Source: Flavobacterium psychrophilum | GTDB taxonomy: Bacteria; Bacteroidota; Bacteroidia; Flavobacteriales; Flavobacteriaceae | Length of the DNA: 5,679 nt | Assembly: GCA_022730285.1 (NCBI GenBank) | Contig: DZCQ01000050.1 | Location: 1-5,679, forward strand | Direction: 5' to 3' | In this document: piece after piece, positions 1-5,679 of the stretch | Layout: every line of letters begins with the position of its first letter | Numbering within the stretch: the stretch's first letter is position 1 | Notes under the pieces: generated by a model | The model's database searches: none | What the model was told of the DNA's origin: nothing | Seen by the model: only the letters and a program-made list of their open reading frames with translations | Translations under genes and position numbers: made by a program

Positions 1-14
1 CCTTCCTCTCTGCA
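1..14 (+). tRNA. Possible 3' end of a tRNA cut by the window edge
   Basis: These 14 bases have 8 G or C, against a very AT-rich surrounding. They can be read as a tRNA 3' end: the 3' strand of the T stem (CTTCC at 2-6, starting with the expected C61), the 3' strand of a 7-bp acceptor stem (TCTCTGC at 7-13), then discriminator A at 14 with no encoded CCA, which is common in Bacteroidota. A terminator-like hairpin starts 8 bases later, which suits an RNA gene ending here. The T loop and the 5' half lie outside the window, so pairing cannot be tested and no amino acid can be assigned. The alternative is a minus-strand reading frame starting at the ATG at 36-34 and open to the edge for 12 codons; that ATG lies inside the hairpin, which makes it less likely. 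Confidence 0.25.
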
Positions 15-21
15 TTAAACC

Positions 22-53
22 TGATTTATTCCTCATAAATCAATTACATTTTT
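22..53 (+). terminator. Terminator-like hairpin with T run
   Basis: TGATTTAT (22-29) and ATAAATCA (35-42) are perfect inverted repeats forming an 8-bp stem with a 5-base loop (TCCTC). Six bases after the stem comes a run of five T (49-53). The stem is AT-rich and therefore weak, but the arrangement is that of a rho-independent terminator for a transcript entering from the left, possibly the tRNA suggested at 1-14. Confidence 0.4.
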
Positions 54-189
54 AACGAAAAAAGAAACTTCTTTTACAGCAAAAATAAAGAACTATAAAG
101 ATTTAGCCTTTATCTAAGCTAATTATAAAATTTAATTTTAACACAAATACTGCTTTTTTAATTGAATAATATCTTTTATTTAAGAACAA
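54..189. other. AT-rich intergenic stretch with no recognised gene
   Basis: I see no reading frame, RNA fold or mobile-element end that can be supported in this part of the spacer before gene 1. It is mostly A/T homopolymer runs. TTAATTTTAACA at 132-143 resembles, with one extra T, the core of the direct repeat found further right (TTAATTTAACA at 197-207), and could be a degenerate third copy or chance in AT-rich DNA. On the minus strand, 87-80 reads TATTTTTG, a formal TAnnTTTG match, but no -33 partner is visible and no convincing leftward gene follows it. Confidence 0.4.
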
Positions 190-225
190 TTGATACTTAA
201 TTTAACAATTATTCACATATCTTTG
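190..225 (+). promoter_or_regulatory. Candidate Bacteroidota-type promoter for the KASIII gene
   Basis: TATCTTTG at 218-225 matches the -7 consensus TAnnTTTG used by the primary sigma factor of Bacteroidota. The nearest upstream TTG (190-192) gives a 25-base spacer, somewhat longer than the usual range of about 17-23, so the -33 element is weak. Transcription would start near position 230 and leave a leader of about 70 bases before the ATG at 300. That leader contains the second copy of a direct repeat and a long hairpin. The spacer of the promoter itself contains the first repeat copy. Confidence 0.5.
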
Positions 226-272
226 TTTATTATTACAAATATCAATTTATTATACTTAATTTTACAATTATT
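193..272 (+). repeat. Pair of near-identical 21-base direct repeats flanking the promoter element
   Basis: Positions 193-213 and 252-272 are the same 21-base AT-rich sequence with a single difference at repeat position 12 (A against T). Both begin ATACTTAATTT and end ACAATTATT. The copies start 59 bases apart. The first lies just upstream of the TATCTTTG element and the second lies in the predicted leader. They could be paired protein-binding sites for a regulator of the downstream KASIII gene, or the remains of a local duplication. Low complexity makes chance similarity more likely than in balanced DNA, but 20 of 21 matches in so short a region is notable. Confidence 0.55.
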
Positions 273-284
273 TAGTATAATAAA
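246..284 (+). promoter_or_regulatory. Long inverted repeat / leader hairpin ahead of the KASIII start
   Basis: TTTATTATACT (246-256) and AGTATAATAAA (274-284) are perfect 11-base inverted repeats around a 17-base centre. Inside them, AAT (258-260) and ATT (270-272) can add three pairs after one T-T mismatch. The structure ends 15 bases before the ATG at 300. If transcribed from the TATCTTTG element it would lie in the leader RNA close to the ribosome landing site. As DNA it is also a good operator dyad. It is not followed by a T run, so it does not look like a terminator. The second direct-repeat copy covers part of its left arm and its loop. Confidence 0.5.
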
Positions 285-299
285 ATTATAAATTGCTAC

Positions 300-1358
300 A
301 TGAATATAAAAATAACAGGTTCAGGAAGTTATATTCCTACCGAAATAGTTACCAACGCAGATTTTGAGAAACATATTTTTTTAAACGATGACGGAACACC
401 TTTTCAACTACCTAACAATATTATTACATCTAAGTTTCATAATATTACAGGGATAAAAGAACGAAGATATGTAACTGAAAACTTAAACACTTCTGATATT
501 GCATTTCTTGCCGCCCAAAAAGCAATAATAGACGCAAAAATAGATCCAGAAACCCTAGATTATATTATAGTGGCACATAATTTTGGAAATGTAAAAAGCA
601 ATGCTATTCAGTCCGATTTAATTCCGAGTTTGTCTTGCAGAGTAAAGCACGATTTAAAAATTAAAAATCCAAAATGTATTGCTTATGACATGCTCTTTGG
701 TTGTCCTGGCTGGATAGAAGGCGTTATACAAGCACAAGCCTTTATACGTGCTGGAATGGCAAAAAAATGTATTGTGATTGGAGCCGAAACGCTATCTAGA
801 GTGGTAGATATGCACGACAGAGACAGCATGATTTATGCAGACGGAGCAGGAGCCGTTATATTAGAATCCTCTTCTGAAAAAGGAGGAATTATTTCTCACG
901 AAACAGCAAGTTTTACCTACGAAGAAGCATATTATTTGTATTTTGGAAACTCCTTTAACCAAGACCACGACAAGGACATTCGCTATATTAAAATGAATGG
1001 TAGAAAAATTTATGAATTTGCATTAAATAATGTTCCTCTTGCTATGAAAACTTGTTTGGATAATAGTGGCATTCCAATTTCTCAAATAAAAAAAATATTA
1101 ATACATCAGGCAAATGAGAAAATGGACGAAGCAATAATAAATCGTTTTTATAAACTTTATGAACAAGAAACACCAGAAAATATAATGCCAATGAGTATTC
1201 ATAAACTCGGAAATTCTAGTGTAGCTACAGTGCCAACCTTGTATGACCTCTTAATCAAAGGAGAAATTGAAAACCACGAAATTAAAAAAGGAGATGTTAT
1301 TTTATTTGCTTCTGTTGGTGCAGGAATGAATATCAATGCAATTGTGTATCAGTTATAA
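300..1358 (+). CDS. Ketoacyl-ACP synthase III (FabH-like) family protein
   Basis: This 352-residue cytoplasmic enzyme belongs to the thiolase-fold KASIII family, which condenses an acyl-CoA (or other acyl thioester) with malonyl-ACP by decarboxylation. The catalytic triad is intact: Cys135 in FGCPG, His269 in HQAN and Asn305 in LGNSS. Other family marks are the N-terminal GSGSYIPTEIVTN (7-19), TGIKERR (50-56) at the CoA-binding region, ADGAGAVIL (180-188), and the C-terminal glycine loop near GAGMN (340-344). Compared from memory with E. coli FabH (317 residues), it carries about 13 extra residues after NADFEK and about 10 before the catalytic Cys. The Cys is followed by Pro instead of the usual Ala, and the GGGFTWG loop is replaced. 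It is therefore probably not the housekeeping FabH but a paralogue with another acyl substrate, which the sequence does not reveal. The ATG start has no Shine-Dalgarno sequence, as is normal for this phylum. It stands alone between a promoter and a terminator-like hairpin. Confidence 0.9.
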   Translation: MNIKITGSGSYIPTEIVTNADFEKHIFLNDDGTPFQLPNNIITSKFHNITGIKERRYVTENLNTSDIAFLAAQKAIIDAKIDPETLDYIIVAHNFGNVKSNAIQSDLIPSLSCRVKHDLKIKNPKCIAYDMLFGCPGWIEGVIQAQAFIRAGMAKKCIVIGAETLSRVVDMHDRDSMIYADGAGAVILESSSEKGGIISHETASFTYEEAYYLYFGNSFNQDHDKDIRYIKMNGRKIYEFALNNVPLAMKTCLDNSGIPISQIKKILIHQANEKMDEAIINRFYKLYEQETPENIMPMSIHKLGNSSVATVPTLYDLLIKGEIENHEIKKGDVILFASVGAGMNINAIVYQL

Positions 1359-1379
1359 AGAGCTAATTTTATGCTTTTG

Positions 1380-1411
1380 TTAGTAAAGAAGCCTGTTTAA
1401 CTAAATTTTTT
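1380..1411 (+). terminator. Probable terminator after the KASIII gene
   Basis: TTAGTAAA (1380-1387) pairs with TTT (1396-1398) and ACTAA (1400-1404), giving an 8-bp stem with one bulged A (1399) and an 8-base loop. One base later comes a run of six T (1406-1411). It lies 21 bases after the TAA stop. The stem is AT-rich and bulged, so strength is uncertain. An alternative stem, GCTTTT (1373-1378) with AGAAGC (1387-1392), competes for the same bases. Confidence 0.45.
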
Positions 1412-1607
1412 ATAACAAAACAACTCTACTAATAAGTAAGTCAAAAGTTTGAATGTCATAAAGTCAAAAATCGTATATATGGTAAAAAATATTTTTAACA
1501 AGTTGCAATCACTTATTGCTAAACAGAAGAATATTTTTTAGTAGATTATTAAATTTGAAAAAAACACCACATTATTTTGTTTAACGTACTTAATTGTCAA
1601 AAAAATA
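1412..1607. other. Intergenic spacer between KASIII and methyltransferase genes
   Basis: No gene is supported in this part of the 284-base gap. It contains a short direct repeat, AAGTCAAAA at 1438-1446 and 1461-1469, and an AT palindrome AAAAATATTTTT at 1485-1496. Neither can be tied to a function. The gap ends in the promoter element for the next gene. Confidence 0.4.
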
Positions 1608-1615
1608 TACCTTTG
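1608..1615 (+). promoter_or_regulatory. -7 promoter element of the methyltransferase gene
   Basis: TACCTTTG is an exact match to TAnnTTTG. It ends 27 bases before the ATG at 1643, so the predicted leader is only about 20 bases and A-rich. No TTG lies at the usual spacing upstream: the nearest candidates, 1577-1579 and 1594-1596, give spacers of 28 and 11 bases. The -33 part is therefore poor. Placement relative to the start is almost identical to that of the next gene downstream. Confidence 0.5.
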
Positions 1616-1642
1616 TAATATACAAATTTTATAAAAATAAAA

Positions 1643-2167
1643 ATGTACGAAAAAACATTTCCAAATAAAAGATTTAAAAACACTTTAAAATTTTTACAAA
1701 AACACATAAAAACTAACGAAATTATTTTAGATTTAGGAGTGCCAAATCCTTTTTCTGAAATTATGACACAAAATAACTACTCTATTATAAACACCATTGG
1801 CGAAGATTTAGATACCAATCAAGCATTGCTACAAACTACAAATTATTCGGTGGTAACTGCCTTTGAAATTTTTGAACATTTATTGAACCCTTTTACGGTT
1901 TTAAATACTATAAAATCCAATAAATTACTAATTTCTATTCCGTTACGATTGTGGTTTTCTCCAGCATATAAAAGCAAAACAGATATGTGGGACAGACATT
2001 TTCATGAATTTGAAGACTGGCAATTAGACTGGCTTTTAGAAAAAACAGGTTGGAAAATAATAGACAGACAGAAGTTTACCCATCCTGTAAAAAAAATTGG
2101 CTTTAGACCACTTTTAAGATATTTTACACCAAGATATTATATAATATACGCCGAAAAAATAAAATAA
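1643..2167 (+). CDS. Small class I SAM-dependent methyltransferase-like protein
   Basis: This is a 174-residue cytoplasmic protein resembling the methyltransferase type 11/23 group, which uses S-adenosylmethionine to methylate a small molecule, lipid or sugar. The visible marks are motif I, IILDLGVPNPF (27-37), the motif around FEIFEHLLNP (74-83) typical of this group (usually EVxEHxxxP), ISIP (97-100) as the following strand, and HFHEFEDWQLDWLLEKTGW (119-137), which fits the common C-terminal element H-x-x-x-F followed by an LLEKAGF-like helix. Motif I has only one glycine (DLGVPNP instead of DxGxGxG), so cofactor binding may be altered. At 174 residues it is at the short end for the family and has no added domain. 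The substrate cannot be inferred. It has its own promoter element and ends 98 bases before the next gene, with no obvious terminator between, so some readthrough into gene 3 is possible. The ATG is chosen because the promoter element lies just upstream. Confidence 0.75.
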   Translation: MYEKTFPNKRFKNTLKFLQKHIKTNEIILDLGVPNPFSEIMTQNNYSIINTIGEDLDTNQALLQTTNYSVVTAFEIFEHLLNPFTVLNTIKSNKLLISIPLRLWFSPAYKSKTDMWDRHFHEFEDWQLDWLLEKTGWKIIDRQKFTHPVKKIGFRPLLRYFTPRYYIIYAEKIK

Positions 2168-2231
2168 GAACCATTCCAGAACCTGTTGCTTTCTAAATAT
2201 TTATAATTCAAATTTTGTTGGCATATAATAC

Positions 2232-2239
2232 TACATTTG
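2232..2239 (+). promoter_or_regulatory. -7 promoter element of the outer membrane protein gene
   Basis: TACATTTG matches TAnnTTTG exactly and ends 26 bases before the ATG at 2266. Upstream TTG triplets at 2215-2217 and 2218-2220 leave spacers of 14 and 11 bases, shorter than usual, so the -33 element is weak. If this is the promoter, transcription begins near 2245, and the in-frame TTG at 2215 cannot be the start codon. Confidence 0.5.
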
Positions 2240-2265
2240 TACTATTTACGTTTAATTGGAATAGT

Positions 2266-5200
2266 ATGGTTAAAAAGGTAATTTATTGCTTAGCACTATT
2301 AAGTCTTTTTGGGGTTTATTCCCAAAAAATAAATACGCCTTATCAATCCAAAAAAATTGTGTTTTCTAAAGACAGTATAAAAATAGATAGCGTTAGCATT
2401 AACAAGAGTTTTTTTAAACTACTAGATCGTAATGGAAACAGTATCGACACTACCTTTTATTCTGTAAATTACCAAAAGGGATTGCTTTTGTTTAGAAATA
2501 ATTTTTCTAGTCCAGACACAATTACTGTAAAATACTTAAACTTTCCTAAAGAATTAACCAAAGTATATAGCATTTATGACAAAAGTAGAATTGTAAGCAA
2601 TAATGCAACAATGGGAACACTCTACAAAGTATTGCAAACAAAAGCTAGCCCTTTTGTGCCATTTGATGGTTTAACTACTTCTGGAAGCATTTCCAGAGGA
2701 ATTACCATTGGGAACACGCAAAATACATCTGTAAACTCTAATTTAGATTTACAAATTTCTGGCAAGATTTCCAACAAAGTAAGTCTCAGAGCATCTATAC
2801 AAGACAGCAATATTCCGTTACAGGAAGGTGGGTATTCTCAAAAATTAGATGAATTTGATCAAGTATTTATTGAACTTTTTTCAGACAAATGGAGTATTAG
2901 AGCAGGAGATTTATTTTTAGAAAATCGAAAATCAAAATTTTTGAATTTTAATAAAAAGGTACAAGGCATTTCTACTCAAATTAACCTAGGCACACCCGAA
3001 AAGAAAACCGAAATTTACGCCTCAGGAGCATTGGTGAGAGGGCAATATGCAAAAAGCGATTTTATTGGACAAGAAGGAAACCAAGGTCCTTATAAACTGC
3101 GGGGAGCAAATGGCGAGTTGTATGTGTTAGTTATTTCTGGTTCGGAAAGGGTTTATGTGAATGGTGTTTTACTTAAAAGAGGAGAAAATAATCAATACAC
3201 TATTGATTATAACGCTGGTGAAATTACGTTTACAAGCATTTATCCCATAACGTCTGAAATGAGGATTAGCATAGAATACCAATATTCTGATAGGAGTTAC
3301 ACTCGGTTAGTAACTTATTTTGGAGCAAATCATACACAAGAAAAATGGAGTTTAAGTGGTTATTTATATTCTGAAAATGACATAAAAAATCAAAATTTAC
3401 AACAAAATTTATCGGAAAGTCAAATACAAATTCTTGCAAATGCGGGAGACAATCCTGCTAATATGGTAGCACCATCAGAGGAGTTAGATTCCTATTCTGC
3501 TAATAAAATTTTGTACAAAAAAATCACTCTTTCTGGAAACACATACTACGAATATTCCACCAATTCTGCCGATATTTTGTATCGAGTTAAATTTTTGTTT
3601 GTAGGAAACAATGTAGGGAATTATGTTCTGGAAACAACAAATTCAAATGGACGTGTGTATAAATATGTTGCTCCAATGGCTGGAATTTTGCAAGGAAATT
3701 ACGAGCCAATTATAAAGCTGATTCCTCCAACTAAAATTCAAATTGCAACAATTGTAGGGAAAATAAATCCAAATGAAAAGACGAATATAAATTTTGAAAT
3801 TGGCATTAGTAATCAGGATAAAAATTTATTTTCACCCATAGAAGACTCTAACAACCAAGGAATTGCAGGCTATTTGGATTTAAAAAAGCGATTACTCACC
3901 AAGAAGTGGCAGGTAGATATGTTTGCAAACTATCAACTAATTCAAAATAATTTTGCAACTATTGAAAGGATAAACAGCATAGAATTTGATAGAGATTGGA
4001 ATCTAGAAAATCCATCAGGTAATCAAAGTATGCTTAGTACTGGTATTGTAGCTGCTTTAAATACAAAATCGCAATGGAAATATCAGTTTGAAAAATTAGA
4101 TTACAAAGAATCCTTTGATGGAAACAGGCAGACTATTAATGGTTTTTACAAATTAAATAATTGGCTTTTTAGCAATAAAGGAAGCTTCTTAGCTAGTAAG
4201 AATAATACATCTGCCTCTAAATTTATACGATATCAGGCACAAACAAAATATCATTTTTATAAAAATTGGATTGGTGCAAGCATCCGACATGAAAATAATC
4301 AGGAAAAAAACAAAATTACAAACTTGCTTCAAAATTCCACACAACGCTTTACCGAGTATGGCACTTTTTTAGGCAGAGGAGATTCTACAAAAGTTTATAC
4401 AGAAATTGGCTATTTGCATAGAATAAATGATAGCTTACAACTTGGAAAACTAAATAGAGTAAATAAATCGAACTCCTTTTATATAAAATCGAAAGTATTA
4501 CAAACAGACAAAAGTGATTTATCTATATTTATAAACTATCGGAAACTACATTTTGAAAATGTGTTACAAAAAGAGGAAACTTCTCTAAATTCTAGAATAT
4601 TATACAACGACCAGTTTTTTAATCAATTTTTACAAACATCGTTTGCTTACGAAAACACTTCTGGAACCATACCACAACAGGAATTTTCTTTTGTGGAGGT
4701 TGAAGCAGGAAAAGGCATATATACTTGGAACGATTATAATTCTAACGGAATTCAGGAGTTGCAAGAATTTGAAATTGCACCTTTTCCTGATTTAGCAAAA
4801 TATATCAAAGTATATTTGCCAAATCAAATTTACATTAAAACGCATCAAAATAAATTTTCGCAATCATTAGTAATAAATCCAATATCTTGGAAAAATAAAG
4901 ATGGGATTAAACATTATATTTCCTATTTATACAACCAAACTAGCTATTTAATAGAAAGAAAAGAAAAAAGAGAAGGAAATCAATTTAACTTAAATCCATT
5001 TCAATCGGACACAAAAAATCTGCTAGGGCTAACCATGAGTTTTAGAAATAGCTTGTATTATAACAAAGGAAAACAAAACCACTCTACCACTTATACATTT
5101 ATCTCGAACAAGCTAAAAAGCTTGCAATCTTTTGGAGAACAAGAAAGCAACAACTTATCACATCAATTGCAGTATAATAATTTAATTAAAACAAATTGGT

Positions 5201-5673
5201 TACTAAACATTACTGCCAAGAATACACAAGTAAGCACCATTTCTCCTAACTATGCAAGTCAAAATTACTTTCTAAAAGGAAATCAAATGGAACCAAAAAT
5301 ATCGTATTTATTTACAAAAAATACAAGTTTAGATTTATTTTACGAATTTAAAAATATAAAGAATGATATCAATAATCTTGAAAAATTAAAGCAAACAAAA
5401 TACGGAATAGCATTTACCACAAGTAGCAATCAGAAATTAACTCTAAATGGAGTATTTTCCTATTACAATAATATCTTTACAGGAAATGAAATTTCGCCTG
5501 TGGGCTTTCAAATGCTTGAAGGACTGCAACCAGGAATAAATACAACTTGGCAGATATTATTGCAAAAAAACTTGACACAATATTTGGATATCAATATAAA
5601 TTATATGGGGCGAAAAACCGAAACAAGCTCCATTGTACACACAGGAAATATACAATTAAGAGCATTATTTTAA
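2266..5673 (+). CDS. Large secreted beta-rich protein, probable outer membrane barrel
   Basis: The protein has 1135 residues from the ATG at 2266. The frame extends to a TTG at 2215, but the ATG begins a proper signal peptide (MVKK, a hydrophobic stretch, then GVYSQ, with likely cleavage after Ser19) and a promoter element lies between the two. No lipobox Cys follows. Residues 20 to about 125 look like a small beta domain. From about 136 there is GSISRGITIGN (140-150), then alternating strands and RAGD (212-215). A segment SGSERVYVNGVLLKRGENN (291-309) followed by YTIDYNAGEITF (311-322) is a module I recall from large Bacteroidota surface proteins and, in looser form, from SprA. The remainder is rich in Asn, Ser, Tyr and Lys with an amphipathic strand pattern. 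An EF-hand-like loop has Asp823, Asn825, Asn827, Gly828, Glu831 and Glu834. The last strand ends in NIQLRALF, with the terminal Phe typical of BAM-assembled barrels. There is no TonB plug, POTRA or OmpA domain and no T9SS C-terminal signal. Function is unknown; transport or scaffolding at the outer membrane is an inference. Confidence 0.8.
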   Translation: MVKKVIYCLALLSLFGVYSQKINTPYQSKKIVFSKDSIKIDSVSINKSFFKLLDRNGNSIDTTFYSVNYQKGLLLFRNNFSSPDTITVKYLNFPKELTKVYSIYDKSRIVSNNATMGTLYKVLQTKASPFVPFDGLTTSGSISRGITIGNTQNTSVNSNLDLQISGKISNKVSLRASIQDSNIPLQEGGYSQKLDEFDQVFIELFSDKWSIRAGDLFLENRKSKFLNFNKKVQGISTQINLGTPEKKTEIYASGALVRGQYAKSDFIGQEGNQGPYKLRGANGELYVLVISGSERVYVNGVLLKRGENNQYTIDYNAGEITFTSIYPITSEMRISIEYQYSDRSYTRLVTYFGANHTQEKWSLSGYLYSENDIKNQNLQQNLSESQIQILANAGDNPANMVAPSEELDSYSANKILYKKITLSGNTYYEYSTNSADILYRVKFLFVGNNVGNYVLETTNSNGRVYKYVAPMAGILQGNYEPIIKLIPPTKIQIATIVGKINPNEKTNINFEIGISNQDKNLFSPIEDSNNQGIAGYLDLKKRLLTKKWQVDMFANYQLIQNNFATIERINSIEFDRDWNLENPSGNQSMLSTGIVAALNTKSQWKYQFEKLDYKESFDGNRQTINGFYKLNNWLFSNKGSFLASKNNTSASKFIRYQAQTKYHFYKNWIGASIRHENNQEKNKITNLLQNSTQRFTEYGTFLGRGDSTKVYTEIGYLHRINDSLQLGKLNRVNKSNSFYIKSKVLQTDKSDLSIFINYRKLHFENVLQKEETSLNSRILYNDQFFNQFLQTSFAYENTSGTIPQQEFSFVEVEAGKGIYTWNDYNSNGIQELQEFEIAPFPDLAKYIKVYLPNQIYIKTHQNKFSQSLVINPISWKNKDGIKHYISYLYNQTSYLIERKEKREGNQFNLNPFQSDTKNLLGLTMSFRNSLYYNKGKQNHSTTYTFISNKLKSLQSFGEQESNNLSHQLQYNNLIKTNWLLNITAKNTQVSTISPNYASQNYFLKGNQMEPKISYLFTKNTSLDLFYEFKNIKNDINNLEKLKQTKYGIAFTTSSNQKLTLNGVFSYYNNIFTGNEISPVGFQMLEGLQPGINTTWQILLQKNLTQYLDININYMGRKTETSSIVHTGNIQLRALF

Positions 5674-5679
5674 TATTTT

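Noticed and set aside
1..36. Minus-strand reading frame from the ATG at 36-34, open for 12 codons to the edge
   Set aside because: It is too short to judge. The start codon lies inside a hairpin that looks like a terminator, and the GC-rich end fits a tRNA better. The upstream TATTTTTG (87-80) has no -33 partner.
1438..1469. Short direct repeat AAGTCAAAA as a regulatory pair
   Set aside because: Nine AT-rich bases repeated once, far from the promoter element, is too little to support a claim.
1485..1496. AT palindrome AAAAATATTTTT as a terminator or operator
   Set aside because: It has no loop and only A-T pairs, with no context; such palindromes are expected often in DNA of this composition.
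2622..2810. 62-codon open frame on the minus strand
   Set aside because: It lies wholly inside the plus-strand barrel gene, opposite its conserved GSISRGITIGN region, has no promoter element or domain, and looks like a shadow of that gene.
300..5673. A three-gene operon forming one new pathway
   Set aside because: Each gene has its own promoter-like element, a terminator-like hairpin separates gene 1 from gene 2, the gaps are large, and the products share no evident substrate.
2266..5673. TonB-dependent receptor or T9SS cargo identity for the large protein
   Set aside because: No plug domain, TonB box or carboxypeptidase-like N-terminal domain is visible, and the C-terminus ends in a barrel-type strand rather than a T9SS sorting domain.

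Overview
The window looks like chromosomal DNA from a member of the Bacteroidota, most likely a flavobacterium. It is strongly AT-rich and codon use follows this. There are no clear Shine-Dalgarno sequences; the starts sit behind A-rich leaders instead. TAnnTTTG (-7 type) promoter elements lie ahead of all three genes. The largest gene encodes an exported outer-membrane-type protein of a kind I associate with this phylum. No phage, transposon, CRISPR or toxin-antitoxin signal is visible.

Layout, left to right. The first 14 bases are markedly more GC-rich than what follows and fit the 3' end of a tRNA, with a terminator-like hairpin right behind them. An AT-rich control region of about 250 bases follows. 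It holds a TAnnTTTG element, a 21-base direct repeat (20 of 21 matching) on either side of that element, and an 11-bp perfect inverted repeat just ahead of the first gene. Gene 1 (300-1358) is a ketoacyl-ACP synthase III (FabH-like) enzyme with an intact Cys-His-Asn triad. A bulged hairpin followed by six T ends that unit. Gene 2 (1643-2167) is a small class I SAM-dependent methyltransferase with a degenerate glycine motif. Gene 3 (2266-5673) is a 1135-residue secreted protein with a signal peptide, a long beta-rich body, an EF-hand-like loop and a C-terminal aromatic beta strand, probably a large outer-membrane barrel.

All genes point right, but each appears to have its own promoter, so they need not form an operon. 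A shared theme of lipid or envelope biology (acyl condensation, methylation, outer membrane protein) is possible, but the sequence does not show a common pathway. I see no convincing new multi-gene system. The points most worth a second look are the repeat and hairpin architecture ahead of gene 1, the divergent KASIII, and the uncharacterised giant barrel.
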